In this document: positions 24,639 through 33,638 of the stretch, in pieces
How positions within the stretch are numbered: position 1 is the first letter of the stretch
Layout of the letters: each line of letters begins with the position of its first letter
Assembly (NCBI GenBank): GCA_963786445.1
Contig: CAWAZU010000026.1
Location: 310,001 to 374,000, forward strand
Direction: 5' to 3'
DNA from: JAFKFJ01 sp963786445
GTDB taxonomy: Bacteria; Pseudomonadota; Alphaproteobacteria; Acetobacterales; Acetobacteraceae
DNA length: 64,000 nt
The notes under the pieces: generated by a model
Databases searched by the model: none
Seen by the model: the letters and a program-made list of their open reading frames with translations, nothing else
Told to the model about the DNA's origin: nothing
Translations under genes and position numbers: made by a program

Positions 24639-25418
24639 ATGCCGTCAGCCCCGCAAAAAACGCCCCGTGTCGGCCTGTTCGTCACCTGCCTGGTCGATCT
24701 GTATCGCCCGACCGTCGGCTTTGCCGCCTTAAAACTGCTGCAACGCGCGGGGTGCCAGGTCGAGGTGCCGCGGGCGCAGACCTGCTGCGGCCAGCCGGCC
24801 TACAACAGCGGCGACCGCGCCACCGCCCGCGACATCGCGCGCGGCGTGCTCGATGCGTTCGGCGGCTTCGACTATGTCGTGGTGCCGTCGGGAAGCTGCG
24901 GCGGGATGCTGCGCGAGCACCTGCCGCACCTGTTCGACGACGACCCGAACCTGAAGCCGCGCGCCGCGGCCCTGGGCGCGAAAACCTATGAACTGGTCAG
25001 CTTCCTCGTCGATGTCATGGGCATGGCGTCGGTCGAGGCCGCCTGCGCCGGCACCGCGACCTATCAGGACAGTTGCGCCGGGCTGCGCGAGCTCGGCGTG
25101 AAGGCGCAGCCGCGCCGCCTGCTCGGCAGCGTTGCCGGGCTGGCGCTGAAGGAGATGGCGGAGCCGGAGGTCTGCTGCGGCTTCGGCGGCACGTTCTGCG
25201 TCAAATATCCGGCGATCTCGACGCGCATGGTGGCCGACAAGACGCGCGACATCGCGGCGACCGGCGCCGACCTGCTGCTCGCCGGCGATCTCGGCTGCCT
25301 GCTCAACATGGCCGGGCGGCTGGCCCGCGAAGGCAGCGCCGTGAAAGTGCGGCACGTCGCCGAAGTGCTGGCCGGCATGACCGACGACGTGCCGCCGATC
25401 GGCGAGGCGCGCCGCTGA
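24639..25418 (+). CDS. lutA: L-lactate oxidation Fe-S protein LutA
   Basis: LutA carries two CCG (cysteine-rich) domains and is thought to be the catalytic/redox subunit of LutABC. The 259-residue product shows VGLFVTCLVDLYRPTVG, TCCGQPAYNSGD, PSGSCGGMLR, YQDSCAGLRELG and VCCGFGGTFCVKYP, so both CCG modules are complete. The usual neighbours lutBC are 13 kb away at 9122-11239. It is divergent from the lyase gene, with a 75-bp gap for both promoters. Confidence 0.9.
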   Translation: MPSAPQKTPRVGLFVTCLVDLYRPTVGFAALKLLQRAGCQVEVPRAQTCCGQPAYNSGDRATARDIARGVLDAFGGFDYVVVPSGSCGGMLREHLPHLFDDDPNLKPRAAALGAKTYELVSFLVDVMGMASVEAACAGTATYQDSCAGLRELGVKAQPRRLLGSVAGLALKEMAEPEVCCGFGGTFCVKYPAISTRMVADKTRDIAATGADLLLAGDLGCLLNMAGRLAREGSAVKVRHVAEVLAGMTDDVPPIGEARR

Positions 25419-25449
25419 CCGCCACCGCGTCCTGTGCTATGGGAGCCGT

Positions 25450-26007
25450 ATGAACGTCACCCTGCGCGTGCCGACGAGCATCGAGGAGTTCCTCGCCTGG
25501 GAGGAACGGCAGGAGCTGCGCTACGAGTTCGACGGGGTGCGGGCGATTGCGATGGTGGGCGGAACCTCGGCGCATGAGCGCATTGCGCTGAACATTGCAT
25601 TCGCGCTGCAACACCGACTGCGACCCGGCTGCCACGCCTACGTCAACGGCATGAAGCTGCGGCTGGCCGACAGCATCCGCTACCCCGATGTCATGGTCGT
25701 CTGCACGCGGGTTGACAACGACGCCACCCTCGTAACCGATCCCGTCGTCGTGTTCGAGGTGCTGTCCGACAGCACCAGCCGCATCGACCGGCTGGTCAAG
25801 ACCCGCGAGTATGGCGCCGCACCCTCGATCGCGCGCTACGTCATCGTCGAGCAGACCGGCATCGGCGCGATGGTGTTCGAGCGGCCGGACTGGCGCGGGC
25901 AGCCGCTCATCGGCGCGGACACGGTGCTGGCGCTGCCGGAGATCGGCGCCGAACTGCGGCTCGGCGACTGCTATGCCGGCCTGGAACTCGACCCCGAGTC
26001 GGGCTGA
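25450..26007 (+). CDS. Uma2 family (DUF820) putative PD-(D/E)XK protein
   Basis: A 185-residue protein with the Uma2 hallmarks: SIEEFLAWEERQELRYEFDGV at the N-terminus, IRYPDVMVVC and VVVFEVLSDSTSRIDR followed by KTREYGAAPSIARYVIVE. The PD, E-V and K positions suit a PD-(D/E)XK nuclease fold. The family is amplified in cyanobacteria and patchy elsewhere; its function is not known and some relatives sit in mobile regions. It follows lutA by 31 nt. Confidence 0.85.
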   Translation: MNVTLRVPTSIEEFLAWEERQELRYEFDGVRAIAMVGGTSAHERIALNIAFALQHRLRPGCHAYVNGMKLRLADSIRYPDVMVVCTRVDNDATLVTDPVVVFEVLSDSTSRIDRLVKTREYGAAPSIARYVIVEQTGIGAMVFERPDWRGQPLIGADTVLALPEIGAELRLGDCYAGLELDPESG

Positions 26008-26010
26008 CCG

Positions 26011-26595
26011 TCATGCCATCGCCGCCGTCACCGCCGCGCGCAGCGCCGGCAGCACTTCGGCGGCGAACCAGGGATTGCGGTTCTCCCATGCCACCGTGCG
26101 CCAGGACGGATGCGGCAGCGGGAACCGCTCCGGCAGCAACCGGCGAAAATCCTGCACTCGCTCGGTCATGCTTCCCGGCCCGAGCGCGAACGCCTGCGCG
26201 TGGGAGCCGACCAGCAGCGTCAGCCGCAGCCCCGCCAGCAGCGGCACCAGCAGCGGATGCCAGTGCGCGGCGCAGCCGGCGCGCGGCGGTGCATCGCCGC
26301 CGTTCGGCAGCCGCCCCGGATAGCAGAGGCCGGTTGCGATGATGGCGATGCGGCGCTCGTCGTAGAACGCCGCACGATCCATCCCCAGCCACAGCCGCAG
26401 CCGGTCGCCGGAGGCGTCGTCCCACGGGATGCCGCTGGCATGCACTTTCGTGCCCGGCGCCTGACCCACGATCAGCAGCCGCGCGGTCGCCGAGACGCGC
26501 AGCACCGGCCGCGGTCCAAGCGGCAGGCCGGTGCAGCGCGTGCAGGCGCGCGCCGCGGCGGCCATCCCGGCCAGCGCCGCGTCGGGATCAGTCAT
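26011..26595 (-). CDS. uracil-DNA glycosylase family protein
   Basis: A 194-residue member of the UDG superfamily. Motif A-like LLIVGQAPGTKVHASGIPW lies near residues 40-58 and the motif B-like region LPHPSWRTVAWENRNPW near residue 165. An ACTRCTG stretch at the N-terminus resembles the cysteine-bearing N-terminus of Fe-S UDGs but lacks the full four-Cys set. It may therefore be a glycosylase of changed specificity or an inactive relative. It overlaps the sirtuin gene by 8 nt (ATG at 26595 inside it). Confidence 0.78.
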   Translation of the reverse strand: MTDPDAALAGMAAAARACTRCTGLPLGPRPVLRVSATARLLIVGQAPGTKVHASGIPWDDASGDRLRLWLGMDRAAFYDERRIAIIATGLCYPGRLPNGGDAPPRAGCAAHWHPLLVPLLAGLRLTLLVGSHAQAFALGPGSMTERVQDFRRLLPERFPLPHPSWRTVAWENRNPWFAAEVLPALRAAVTAAMA

Positions 26596-27310
26596 CGCCG
26601 TCCCACTGCGCCAGCAGGCCGGCGACGAATTCCGGCACCACCCGGGTCGCCGGGCCGCGATGCGCCTCGTCGAACAGCGCCGCACCGTCCGACGGCTCCA
26701 GGTTCAGCTCGACCGTGCGTGCCCGGCCCCGCAGTTCGGCGACGAAGCCGGCCGCCGGATAGACGCTCCCCGACGTGCCGATCGCGACGAACAGGCCGCA
26801 GCGCGCCAGCGCCGCGCCGATCCGCGCCATGTGCAGCGGCATCTCGCCGAACCACACCACGTCCGGCCGCATCCGCCCGGCCTGTCCGCAGGCGGCGCAC
26901 GCAGTCGTGATCTCCAGCGCCGCGGTCCAGGGCTGCGTGGCGCGGCAGCGCGTGCAGCGGGCGCGCAGCAATTCGCCGTGCATGTGCAGCAGGTTGCGGC
27001 TGCCGGCGCGCTCGTGCAGGTCGTCGATGTTCTGCGTGGCCAGCAGGAACTCGCCCGGCCAGCGCCGTTCCAGCTCGGCCAGCGCCCGATGCGCGGCGTT
27101 CGGCGCCACTTCGGGATCGACCAGCTGGGCGCGGCGGGCGTTGTAGAACGCCTGCACCCGCGCCGGATCGCGCGCGAACGCCTCCGGCGTCGCCACATCC
27201 TCCGGGCGCACGCGCGCCCAGATGCCGTCGGCGTCGCGGAACGTGGCGAGGCCGGACTCGCGGCTGATCCCGGCCCCGGTGAGCACGACGATGGCGGGCG
27301 GCGCTGGCAT
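26588..27310 (-). CDS. cobB: Sir2-family NAD-dependent protein deacylase (SIRT5-like)
   Basis: NAD-dependent lysine deacylase. The 240-residue product has the NAD motif VLTGAGISRESGLATFRD, the catalytic region TQNIDDLHERAG and LLHMHGEL (active-site His), two Cys pairs CTRC and CAAC for the structural zinc, and GTSGSVYPAAGF. A Tyr-x-x-Arg pair, Y56 and R59 in AFYNARR, is the class III signature, so desuccinylase or demalonylase activity is predicted beside weak deacetylation. ATG at 27310. Operon with the downstream UDG-family gene (8-nt overlap). Confidence 0.9.
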   Translation of the reverse strand: MPAPPAIVVLTGAGISRESGLATFRDADGIWARVRPEDVATPEAFARDPARVQAFYNARRAQLVDPEVAPNAAHRALAELERRWPGEFLLATQNIDDLHERAGSRNLLHMHGELLRARCTRCRATQPWTAALEITTACAACGQAGRMRPDVVWFGEMPLHMARIGAALARCGLFVAIGTSGSVYPAAGFVAELRGRARTVELNLEPSDGAALFDEAHRGPATRVVPEFVAGLLAQWDGDD

Positions 27311-27412
27311 GGCACGCAGATATCCGCCGCGGCACCGCGGGTCGAGGGCGCCCTTGCCCGCGGACGCCGCGCGGGCGATATGACGTGCCGCCCGCACGTC
27401 CCGAGAGGCCCC

Positions 27413-28075
27413 ATGATCCGCTATGTTGTCGCCGCCCTGCTCGCGCTGCTGCCGTTCGCCGCACGGGCGCAGACCGAGCAGCAGGCATTGGTCGATCGCT
27501 CGACGCTGACCGTGCAGGACATGTTCACCGGCCGGAACGCCGCCGATCCGCTGACGCTGCTGCGCCAGTCCAAGGGTGCCCTGATCTGCCCGCGCGTGTT
27601 CAAGGCCGGCTTCATCGTCGGCGGCTCGGGCGGCGGCTGCGTGCTGGTCTCGCGCGGCCCGGCCGGCTGGAGCAGCCCGGCCTTCTACACCATCGGCAGC
27701 GGCAGCGTCGGCCTGCAGGCCGGAATACAGGACAGCCAGGTGGTATTCCTGGTGCTGACCGAGAAGGGATTCCACGCCATCCTGAACAGCCAGTTCAAGA
27801 TCGGCGCCGACGCCTCGGTCGCGGTCGCCACCTTCGGCGGCGGCGTGGAAGGCTCGACCACCGCCGCGCTGCGCGCCGACATCGTCGCCTTCGCCAGGTC
27901 GCGCGGCCTGTTCGCCGGGATTTCGCTGCAAGGCAGCATCATCTCCTCCGATACCGGCTGGGACCAGGTGTATTACGGCGCGCCGCTGGCGGCGCAGCAG
28001 ATCGTGCTGCAGGGCCAGGGCAACAACCCGGGCGCGCAGCCGCTGCGCGAGATGCTGTTCAAGTTCAGCGGTTAG
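27413..28075 (+). CDS. secreted SYLF/Ysc84-domain lipid-binding protein
   Basis: A 220-residue protein with a clear Sec signal (MIRYVVAALLALLPFAARAQ, cleavage after ARA) and a SYLF domain: GALICPRVFKAGFIVGGSGGG, SSPAFYTIGSGSVGLQAGIQ, VFLVLTEKGFHAIL and ITSDTGWD-like SSDTGWDQVYYG. SYLF domains bind phosphoinositides or other lipids; the bacterial periplasmic role is unclear. GAGAGG lies 6-7 nt before the ATG. Divergent from the sirtuin gene; ycgN follows with 1 nt spacing. Confidence 0.88.
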   Translation: MIRYVVAALLALLPFAARAQTEQQALVDRSTLTVQDMFTGRNAADPLTLLRQSKGALICPRVFKAGFIVGGSGGGCVLVSRGPAGWSSPAFYTIGSGSVGLQAGIQDSQVVFLVLTEKGFHAILNSQFKIGADASVAVATFGGGVEGSTTAALRADIVAFARSRGLFAGISLQGSIISSDTGWDQVYYGAPLAAQQIVLQGQGNNPGAQPLREMLFKFSG

Positions 28076-28076
28076 G

Positions 28077-28574
28077 ATGATGGCCGACGGCGTCCCGTTC
28101 TGGCAGGCCAAGCGCCTCGACGAGATGACCGAGGCGGAGTGGGAATCGCTGTGCGACGGTTGCGGACGCTGCTGCCTGCACAAGCTGCGCCACGACGACA
28201 CCGGCGAGCTGTCGTTCACCAACGTCGCCTGCCGGCTGCTCGACCTGCATAGCTGCCGTTGCAGCGACTATGCCGATCGGCGGCTTCGCGTGCCGGATTG
28301 CGTGCGGCTGACGCCGCAGGAACTGCTGCAGATCGACTGGCTGCCGCCGTCCTGCGCCTATCGCGTTCTGGCCGAGGGCGGCGCGCTGGCGTGGTGGCAC
28401 CCGCTGGTGTCGGGCGATCCCGACACGGTGCATACCGCCGGCGTCTCGGTGCGCGGGCGCGCGGTGGTCAGCGAGAAGCGCGCCGGGCCGCTGGAGAACC
28501 ATGTGGCGGAATGGCCCGGCCGGCCGCCGCGGCCGCGGCGCCGGTCCGCGGCAAAGACGGAGGCGACGACATGA
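28077..28574 (+). CDS. YcgN-family (UPF0260) cysteine cluster protein
   Basis: A 165-residue cytoplasmic protein of the YkgJ/YcgN type. Cysteines cluster as CDGCGRCCLHKLR near residue 27 and CRLLDLHSCRCSDY near residue 57, followed by a CVRLTP motif. These are probable metal or Fe-S ligands; function unknown. It starts 1 nt after the SYLF stop and the DapA-family gene begins in its stop (ATGA), so the three genes look co-transcribed. The C-terminal tail is Arg/Pro-rich and not conserved. Confidence 0.85.
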   Translation: MMADGVPFWQAKRLDEMTEAEWESLCDGCGRCCLHKLRHDDTGELSFTNVACRLLDLHSCRCSDYADRRLRVPDCVRLTPQELLQIDWLPPSCAYRVLAEGGALAWWHPLVSGDPDTVHTAGVSVRGRAVVSEKRAGPLENHVAEWPGRPPRPRRRSAAKTEATT

Positions 28575-29494
28575 TGCGCGACGCGCTTTACGGCGGGGTC
28601 AATGCCGCAGTGCTGACGCCGTTCCGCGACGACCTCTCGGTCGATCTCGACCGCATGGCGGCGCATTGCCGCTGGCTGCTGGCCAACGGCTGCAACGGCT
28701 TGGCCATCCTCGGCACCACCGGGGAGGCCAACAGCCTCGGCATTGCCGAGCGCATCGCGGTGATGGAGGGGCTGGTGGCGCGCGGCATCCCCGCCCGCGT
28801 GCTGCTGCCCGGCACCGGCACGACGGCGATCCCGGACACGGTGGCGCTGACCGTGCGCGCGGCCGAACTCGGCTGCCGCGGGGCGCTGCTGCTGCCGCCG
28901 TTCTTCTACAAGAACCCGTCCGAGGACGGGCTGTTCGCCTATTACGGCGAGGTGGCGCGGCGCGTGCCGGCCGGGATCGCGCTCTACTTCTACCATTTTC
29001 CGGCGCAGTCGGCGGTGCCGATCACCACCGGGCTGATCGCGCGCCTGCTGCGCGAATTCCCCGGCCGCTTCAAGGGGGTCAAGGACTCCAGCGGCGATTT
29101 CGCCAACACCGCATCCTATGTGCGGCAGTTCGCGCGCGAAGGCTTCGAGGTCTATTGCGGCGACGACGGGGCGCTGCACGCGCTGCTGCAGGAGGGCGGG
29201 GCCGGCTGCATCACCGCGGCCACCAATGTCGGCAGCGCGGTGAGCGCCATCGTCTATGCCAACTGGGACCGCGCGGTCGGCGCCGAGGCGCAGGCGACGC
29301 TGGCGGCGATCCGCAAGGCCGTCACCTCGGTCGCGCTGATCCCGGCGCTGAAGGCGCTGATGGCGCGGCATACCGGGCAAGCCGCCTGGCGCACCATCCG
29401 CCCGCCGCATTTGCCCCTGGACGCGGCGGCCGAGGCAAAACTGTTCGCTGCGTTCGACGCCGCCGGCGTGCGGCTGGCGCCGGTCGCCGCCTGA
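28571..29494 (+). CDS. DapA/NAL-family lyase (dihydrodipicolinate synthase-like)
   Basis: A 307-residue TIM-barrel aldolase of the DHDPS/N-acetylneuraminate lyase superfamily. AAVLTPFRDD at the start, ILGTTGEANSL (the GTTGE carboxylate loop), LYFYHFPAQS (catalytic Tyr region) and GRFKGVKDSSGDF (Schiff-base Lys) are all present. Because lysA is elsewhere and many such paralogues act on sugar acids, it could be a 2-keto-3-deoxy acid aldolase or dehydratase rather than true DapA. Coupled to ycgN by ATGA. Substrate uncertain. Confidence 0.82.
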   Translation: MMRDALYGGVNAAVLTPFRDDLSVDLDRMAAHCRWLLANGCNGLAILGTTGEANSLGIAERIAVMEGLVARGIPARVLLPGTGTTAIPDTVALTVRAAELGCRGALLLPPFFYKNPSEDGLFAYYGEVARRVPAGIALYFYHFPAQSAVPITTGLIARLLREFPGRFKGVKDSSGDFANTASYVRQFAREGFEVYCGDDGALHALLQEGGAGCITAATNVGSAVSAIVYANWDRAVGAEAQATLAAIRKAVTSVALIPALKALMARHTGQAAWRTIRPPHLPLDAAAEAKLFAAFDAAGVRLAPVAA

Positions 29495-29584
29495 ACACGC
29501 ACTTCTGAAGGTCAGCTCCCGGCCTCGTTAACCGTCTGGCCACCCTATCCGCCCCATGTTCCATGCGGACTGCGGGAGGCGGTG

Positions 29585-29773
29585 ATGCAGGCACGGTCGG
29601 CGGTCGATCCCCTGGCGCTGTGGCGCGGCATTGACGACGCGGTCGGGCGGGAGGCTGCCCGCGCGCCGGCCAGGGTGGCCTCCCCGCCCGTCGCGGCCGA
29701 AGCGAAGCGCGCGAAGCCGGCCCGTCCCGTGCCCCCGGCGCAACGTCCGGCGCAGGTGCTGGAACCGGCCTGA
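29585..29773 (+). CDS. possible 62-residue small protein
   Basis: ATG at 29585 (preceded by an in-frame GTG) follows a good ribosome site, GGGAGG, about 5 nt away. The product starts MQARSAVDPLALWRGIDDAVG and ends in an Ala/Pro/Lys-rich tail. It is not recognised. The N-terminal half has a natural look; the tail could be low-complexity read-through. It lies alone between the DapA-family gene and the pentose block. Confidence 0.35.
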   Translation: MQARSAVDPLALWRGIDDAVGREAARAPARVASPPVAAEAKRAKPARPVPPAQRPAQVLEPA

Positions 29774-29934
29774 TCCGCCTGCGATAGCCCGTCCTCGGCG
29801 CGCTGACCGGGTTGGCCGGGCGCCGCCGAATCCAGGCGCCGCTGCGCCGCCCCCTTCTGTGCAAGTCCGGACCGGGCGCTTATCATGCGCTGCGCCACGG
29901 GCGCCCGCGCACGGCCGGGCCGCAGGAGGGAACC

Positions 29935-31350
29935 ATGCAGCATCGCAAAATGACGATGGCCGTCATCATCGGCAATCGCGGCTTCTTCCCCGGCCACCTG
30001 GCCAAGTCCGGCCGTACCGAGATGATCGCGGCGCTGGAGCGCGCCGGCATGGACTGCGTGGTGCTCGGCGAGGATGCGAGCAAGCACGGCGCCGTCGAGA
30101 CGCACGACGAGGCCAAACGCTGCGCCGCGCTGTTCCAGGAGCACCGGCACCGCATCGACGGCGTGATCGTGTCGCTGCCCAATTTCGGCGACGAGCGCGG
30201 TGTGGCCGACACGCTGCGGCTGGCGAGGCTCGATGTGCCGGTGCTGGTGCAGGCCACGCCCGACACGCCGGACCGCATGGGCATCACGCACCGGCGCGAC
30301 AGTTTTTGCGGAAAAATGTCGGCGTGCAACAACCTGCGCCAGTACGGCATCCCGTACTCGCTGACGCAGCTGCACACCGTCCGCCCGGACTCCGATGGCT
30401 TCCGCGCCGATCTCGACTGGTTCGCCGCGGTCTGCCGCATCGTCAACGGATTGCGCAACCTGCGCGTCGGCTGCATCGGCGCCCGCCCCGCCGCCTTCAA
30501 CACCGTGCGCTACAGCGAAAAACTGCTGGAGGCGAGCGGCATCTCCACCGAGACGGTCGATCTCTCCGACATCATCGGCCGCATCCAGCGGCTCAAGGAC
30601 GACGATGACGGCGTGCAGCGCAAGCTCGCGCAGATCAAGGAATACGTGAGCACGAAAGGCGTGCCCGACGCCTCGCTGGTCAAGATGGCCAAGCTCGGCT
30701 TCGTGATCGAGGACTGGATGCGCGCGACCGACGTGAAAGTCAGCGCCATTCAGTGCTGGACGGCGATGGAGGAATTTTTCGGCGTCGTGCCCTGCACGGT
30801 GATGAGCATGATGAGCAACGAGCTGCTGGCCAGCGCCTGCGAGGCCGACATCTGCGGCACCGTCAGCATGCACGCGCTGGCCCTGGCCTCCGAGACGCCG
30901 AGCGCGCTGCTCGACTGGAACAACAACTACGGCGAGGACCCCGACAAGGCGGTGTGCTTCCATTGCAGCAACCTGCCGAAGCATTTCTTCGCCGACGACC
31001 GCATGGACTACCAGGAGATCATCGCCGGCACGGTCGGCAAGGAGAACACGTTCGGCACGATGGTCGGGCACGTGAAGGCCGGGCCGATGAGTTTTGTCCG
31101 CTTCTCCACCGACGATGTCGCCGGGCGCATCCGCGGCTATGTCGGCGAGGGCGCGTTCACCTCCGATCCGCTGACCACGTTCGGCGGCGCCGGCGTGGTG
31201 CGCATCGGCGGGCTGCAAGCCCTGCTGCGCCACATCTGCGAGAACGGGTTCGAGCACCATGTCGCGGCGAATTTCTCGACCTCGGCGCACGCGGTGCATG
31301 AGGCGGCGACGCGCTATCTCGGCTGGCAGATGCACTGGCACCGCGGCTGA
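29935..31350 (+). CDS. L-fucose isomerase family sugar isomerase (probable L-arabinose isomerase role)
   Basis: A 471-residue aldose-ketose isomerase of the FucI fold. FFPGHLAKSGRTEMI opens the N-terminal domain; WTAMEEFFGVVPC, SNELLASACEADICGTVSMHAL and DWNNNYGED give the acidic metal ligands, and FVRFSTDD and EHHVAANFS follow in the C-terminal domain. It sits 16 nt before a ribulokinase and next to an L-ribulose-5-P 4-epimerase, so L-arabinose to L-ribulose is the logical step although the fold is not that of classical AraA. AGGAGGG lies 5 nt before ATG 29935. D-arabinose/L-fucose as substrate cannot be excluded. Confidence 0.82.
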   Translation: MQHRKMTMAVIIGNRGFFPGHLAKSGRTEMIAALERAGMDCVVLGEDASKHGAVETHDEAKRCAALFQEHRHRIDGVIVSLPNFGDERGVADTLRLARLDVPVLVQATPDTPDRMGITHRRDSFCGKMSACNNLRQYGIPYSLTQLHTVRPDSDGFRADLDWFAAVCRIVNGLRNLRVGCIGARPAAFNTVRYSEKLLEASGISTETVDLSDIIGRIQRLKDDDDGVQRKLAQIKEYVSTKGVPDASLVKMAKLGFVIEDWMRATDVKVSAIQCWTAMEEFFGVVPCTVMSMMSNELLASACEADICGTVSMHALALASETPSALLDWNNNYGEDPDKAVCFHCSNLPKHFFADDRMDYQEIIAGTVGKENTFGTMVGHVKAGPMSFVRFSTDDVAGRIRGYVGEGAFTSDPLTTFGGAGVVRIGGLQALLRHICENGFEHHVAANFSTSAHAVHEAATRYLGWQMHWHRG

Positions 31351-31366
31351 CGCGGCGGGGGCGGCC

Positions 31367-32932
31367 ATGACCATCGTTGCGGGCGTCGATTTCGGCACGC
31401 TCAGCGTGCGGGTTTCGATCGTGGACAGTGCGCGCGGGCTGCTCGCCTCGGCGGTCGCAGAGTATCCGCTGCACCGCCGGCAGGATGACCCCGATTTCGC
31501 CACGCAGTCGCACGACGACCACATGGCCGGCCTGGTCGGCGCGACGCGGCAGGCGGTGGCGGCGGCTGGCGTGCGCGGCGCGGACGTGGCGGCGATCGCG
31601 CTCGACACCACCGGATCGAGCGTCATCCCCGTCGGCGCGGGCATGCAGCCGCTCGGCGACTACTATCTCTGGTGCGACCACCGCGCCAAGGGCGAGGCGG
31701 CCGAGATCACCGAGGCGGCGCACCGCGAGGGGCTGGCCGCGATCGAATGGAGCGGCGGCGTCTATTCCGCGGAATGGGGGTTTGCCAAGCTGCTGCACTG
31801 GCTGCGCCACAATCCCGACAAGCGCGGCGCCTTCGTCAGTGCTTTCGAGCATTGCGACATGGTGGCGGCGACGCTGGCCGGCATCGCCGATCCGCGCCAG
31901 GTCAAGCGCAGCGTCTGCGCGATGGGCCACAAATGGCTGTGGAACCGCGCGCTCGGCGGCCTGCCGCCCGAAGCGTTCCTGGCCAAGGTCGATCCGCTGC
32001 TGGCCGGCGTGCGCGGAAAACTTGACGGGGTGTACGCGACCTCCGACGAGATTGCCGGGCATCTGGCGCCGGACTGGGCGGAACGGCTCGGTCTGCCGGC
32101 CGGCATCCCGATCCCGGTCGGCGCGTTCGACGCCCATTGGGACGCGATCGGCGCGGGGGCGCGGCAGGGCGACGTGGTCAATGTCGTCGGCACCTCGACC
32201 TGCATCATCGCCTATGCCGCCGAGGCGCAACTCGTGCCCGGCGTGTGCGGCGTGGTGCCGGGCAGCGTGCATCCGCATTTCACCGGCATCGAGGCCGGCC
32301 TGTCCGCCACCGGCGACATCTTTTCCGCCATCGCCCGCCGTGCCGGCACCACGGTCGCCGAACTCAGCCGCGGGCTGGAGGCGTATCGCGCCGGGCAGAC
32401 CGGGCTGCTGCGCATGACCTGGGACAACGGCGACCGCACCGTGCTGGTCAATGCCAATCTCGGCGGCATCACCATCGGCTGGAACCTGCAGCACACCGCG
32501 CAGGACGAGCTGTTCGCCGCGATCGAGGGCACGGCCTGCCACACGCGCGTCATCCTCGACCGCATGGCGGAATACGGCGCGCCGTCGCAGCGCGTCATCA
32601 ACGGCGGCGGCGTGCCGCAGAACAACCCGGTGCTGAACCAGGTGTACGCCAATGTGCTGAACCGGCCGGTGCTGGTGCCGGCGGGAAAAGTGACGGGTCT
32701 CGGCGCGGCGATTTTTGCGTTCCTTGCCGCCGGCGCATTTCCGTCCGTGGAGGCGGCGCAGGATGCGGTCTGCCCGCGCTACACGGTGTTCGAGCCGCAG
32801 CCGGAGGCGCGCACGGCGTGCGATGCGCTGTACGGCCTGTTCCGCCGCGTCTATTTCGATTTCGGCAAGCCGGCGCCGGGCACGATCTTCAGCGACGTGC
32901 TGCCGACGCTGATCCGGGTGGCGCGCGGTTAG
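31367..32932 (+). CDS. araB: ribulokinase (FGGY kinase)
   Basis: FGGY kinase that phosphorylates L-ribulose. The 521-residue product starts TIVAGVDFGTLSVRVSIVD, with the ribulokinase-type DFGT and R residue, then LDTTGSSVIPV, CDHRAKGEAAEIT, GAFDAHWDAIGAGA and VVGTSTCIIAYA, and the second signature INGGGVPQNNPVLNQVYANV. Length is slightly under the 530-560 typical of AraB. It follows the isomerase by 16 nt. Its 3' end overlaps the convergent araD coding region by 44 nt. Confidence 0.9.
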   Translation: MTIVAGVDFGTLSVRVSIVDSARGLLASAVAEYPLHRRQDDPDFATQSHDDHMAGLVGATRQAVAAAGVRGADVAAIALDTTGSSVIPVGAGMQPLGDYYLWCDHRAKGEAAEITEAAHREGLAAIEWSGGVYSAEWGFAKLLHWLRHNPDKRGAFVSAFEHCDMVAATLAGIADPRQVKRSVCAMGHKWLWNRALGGLPPEAFLAKVDPLLAGVRGKLDGVYATSDEIAGHLAPDWAERLGLPAGIPIPVGAFDAHWDAIGAGARQGDVVNVVGTSTCIIAYAAEAQLVPGVCGVVPGSVHPHFTGIEAGLSATGDIFSAIARRAGTTVAELSRGLEAYRAGQTGLLRMTWDNGDRTVLVNANLGGITIGWNLQHTAQDELFAAIEGTACHTRVILDRMAEYGAPSQRVINGGGVPQNNPVLNQVYANVLNRPVLVPAGKVTGLGAAIFAFLAAGAFPSVEAAQDAVCPRYTVFEPQPEARTACDALYGLFRRVYFDFGKPAPGTIFSDVLPTLIRVARG

Positions 32933-33638
32933 CACCGGGCTTGTCGCCGCGCTGGCCATACCAGGCGCCCGGCCCGTGCTTGCGCTCGTAGTGGTAGGCC
33001 AGGATGTGCGGCTCCAGCGGCGGCGCGGCGGCGTCGATGGCGAGCGTCGCGCTGGCGATGCGCGCCATCTCTTCGAGGATCACGGCATTGCTCGCCGCCT
33101 CCGCCGCGGAACGGCCCCAGGTGAACGGGCCGTGGCCGTTCACCAGCACCATCGGCCGCGCCAGCGGGTCGCTGTCGGCGAAGCGGCGCACGATCGCATG
33201 GCCGGTCTCGCCCTCGTAGTCGCGCCGCACCTGCTCCGGTGTCAGCGGTTCGGTGCAGGGCACCGGCCCGAAACAGTAGTCGGCATGGGTGGTGCCGAAG
33301 CAGGGGAGTTCCCGCCGCGCCTGCGCCCAGGCGACGGCGTGCGCGGAATGCGTGTGCGCGACCCCGCCGATGGCCGCGAAGGCACGATAAAGAACGGTGT
33401 GCGTGCGCGTGTCGGTGGACGGGTTGAGGTCGCCCTCCACCACTTCGTCGTTCAGGCCGACCACCACCATGTTCGCCGGCGTCAGCGCCGCGTACGGCAC
33501 GCCGGAGGGCTTTATCACGATGACGCCGCGCTCGCGGTCGATGCCGCTGACATTGCCCCAGGTGTAGAGCACGACGCCGCGACGGTGCAGTTCCAGATTG
33601 GCCTCGCAGACACGCTCGCGCAGTTCCTTGAGCAGCAT
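32889..33638 (-). CDS. araD: L-ribulose-5-phosphate 4-epimerase
   Basis: Class II aldolase-fold epimerase turning L-ribulose 5-phosphate into D-xylulose 5-phosphate. The 249-residue product shows LYTWGNVSGIDRE, IKPSGVPYAALTPANMVVV, HTHSAHAVAWAQ (zinc His pair), GTTHADYCFGPVPCTEPL and LVNGHGPFTWG, and the terminal GAWYGQ typical of AraD. After that it runs on for about 20 extra residues into the tail of araB on the other strand (44-nt overlap). It shares its 120-bp 5' gap with divergent galK. GAGGAG-type site about 8 nt before the ATG. Confidence 0.92.
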   Translation of the reverse strand: MLLKELRERVCEANLELHRRGVVLYTWGNVSGIDRERGVIVIKPSGVPYAALTPANMVVVGLNDEVVEGDLNPSTDTRTHTVLYRAFAAIGGVAHTHSAHAVAWAQARRELPCFGTTHADYCFGPVPCTEPLTPEQVRRDYEGETGHAIVRRFADSDPLARPMVLVNGHGPFTWGRSAAEAASNAVILEEMARIASATLAIDAAAPPLEPHILAYHYERKHGPGAWYGQRGDKPGANRAPPGSASAARR

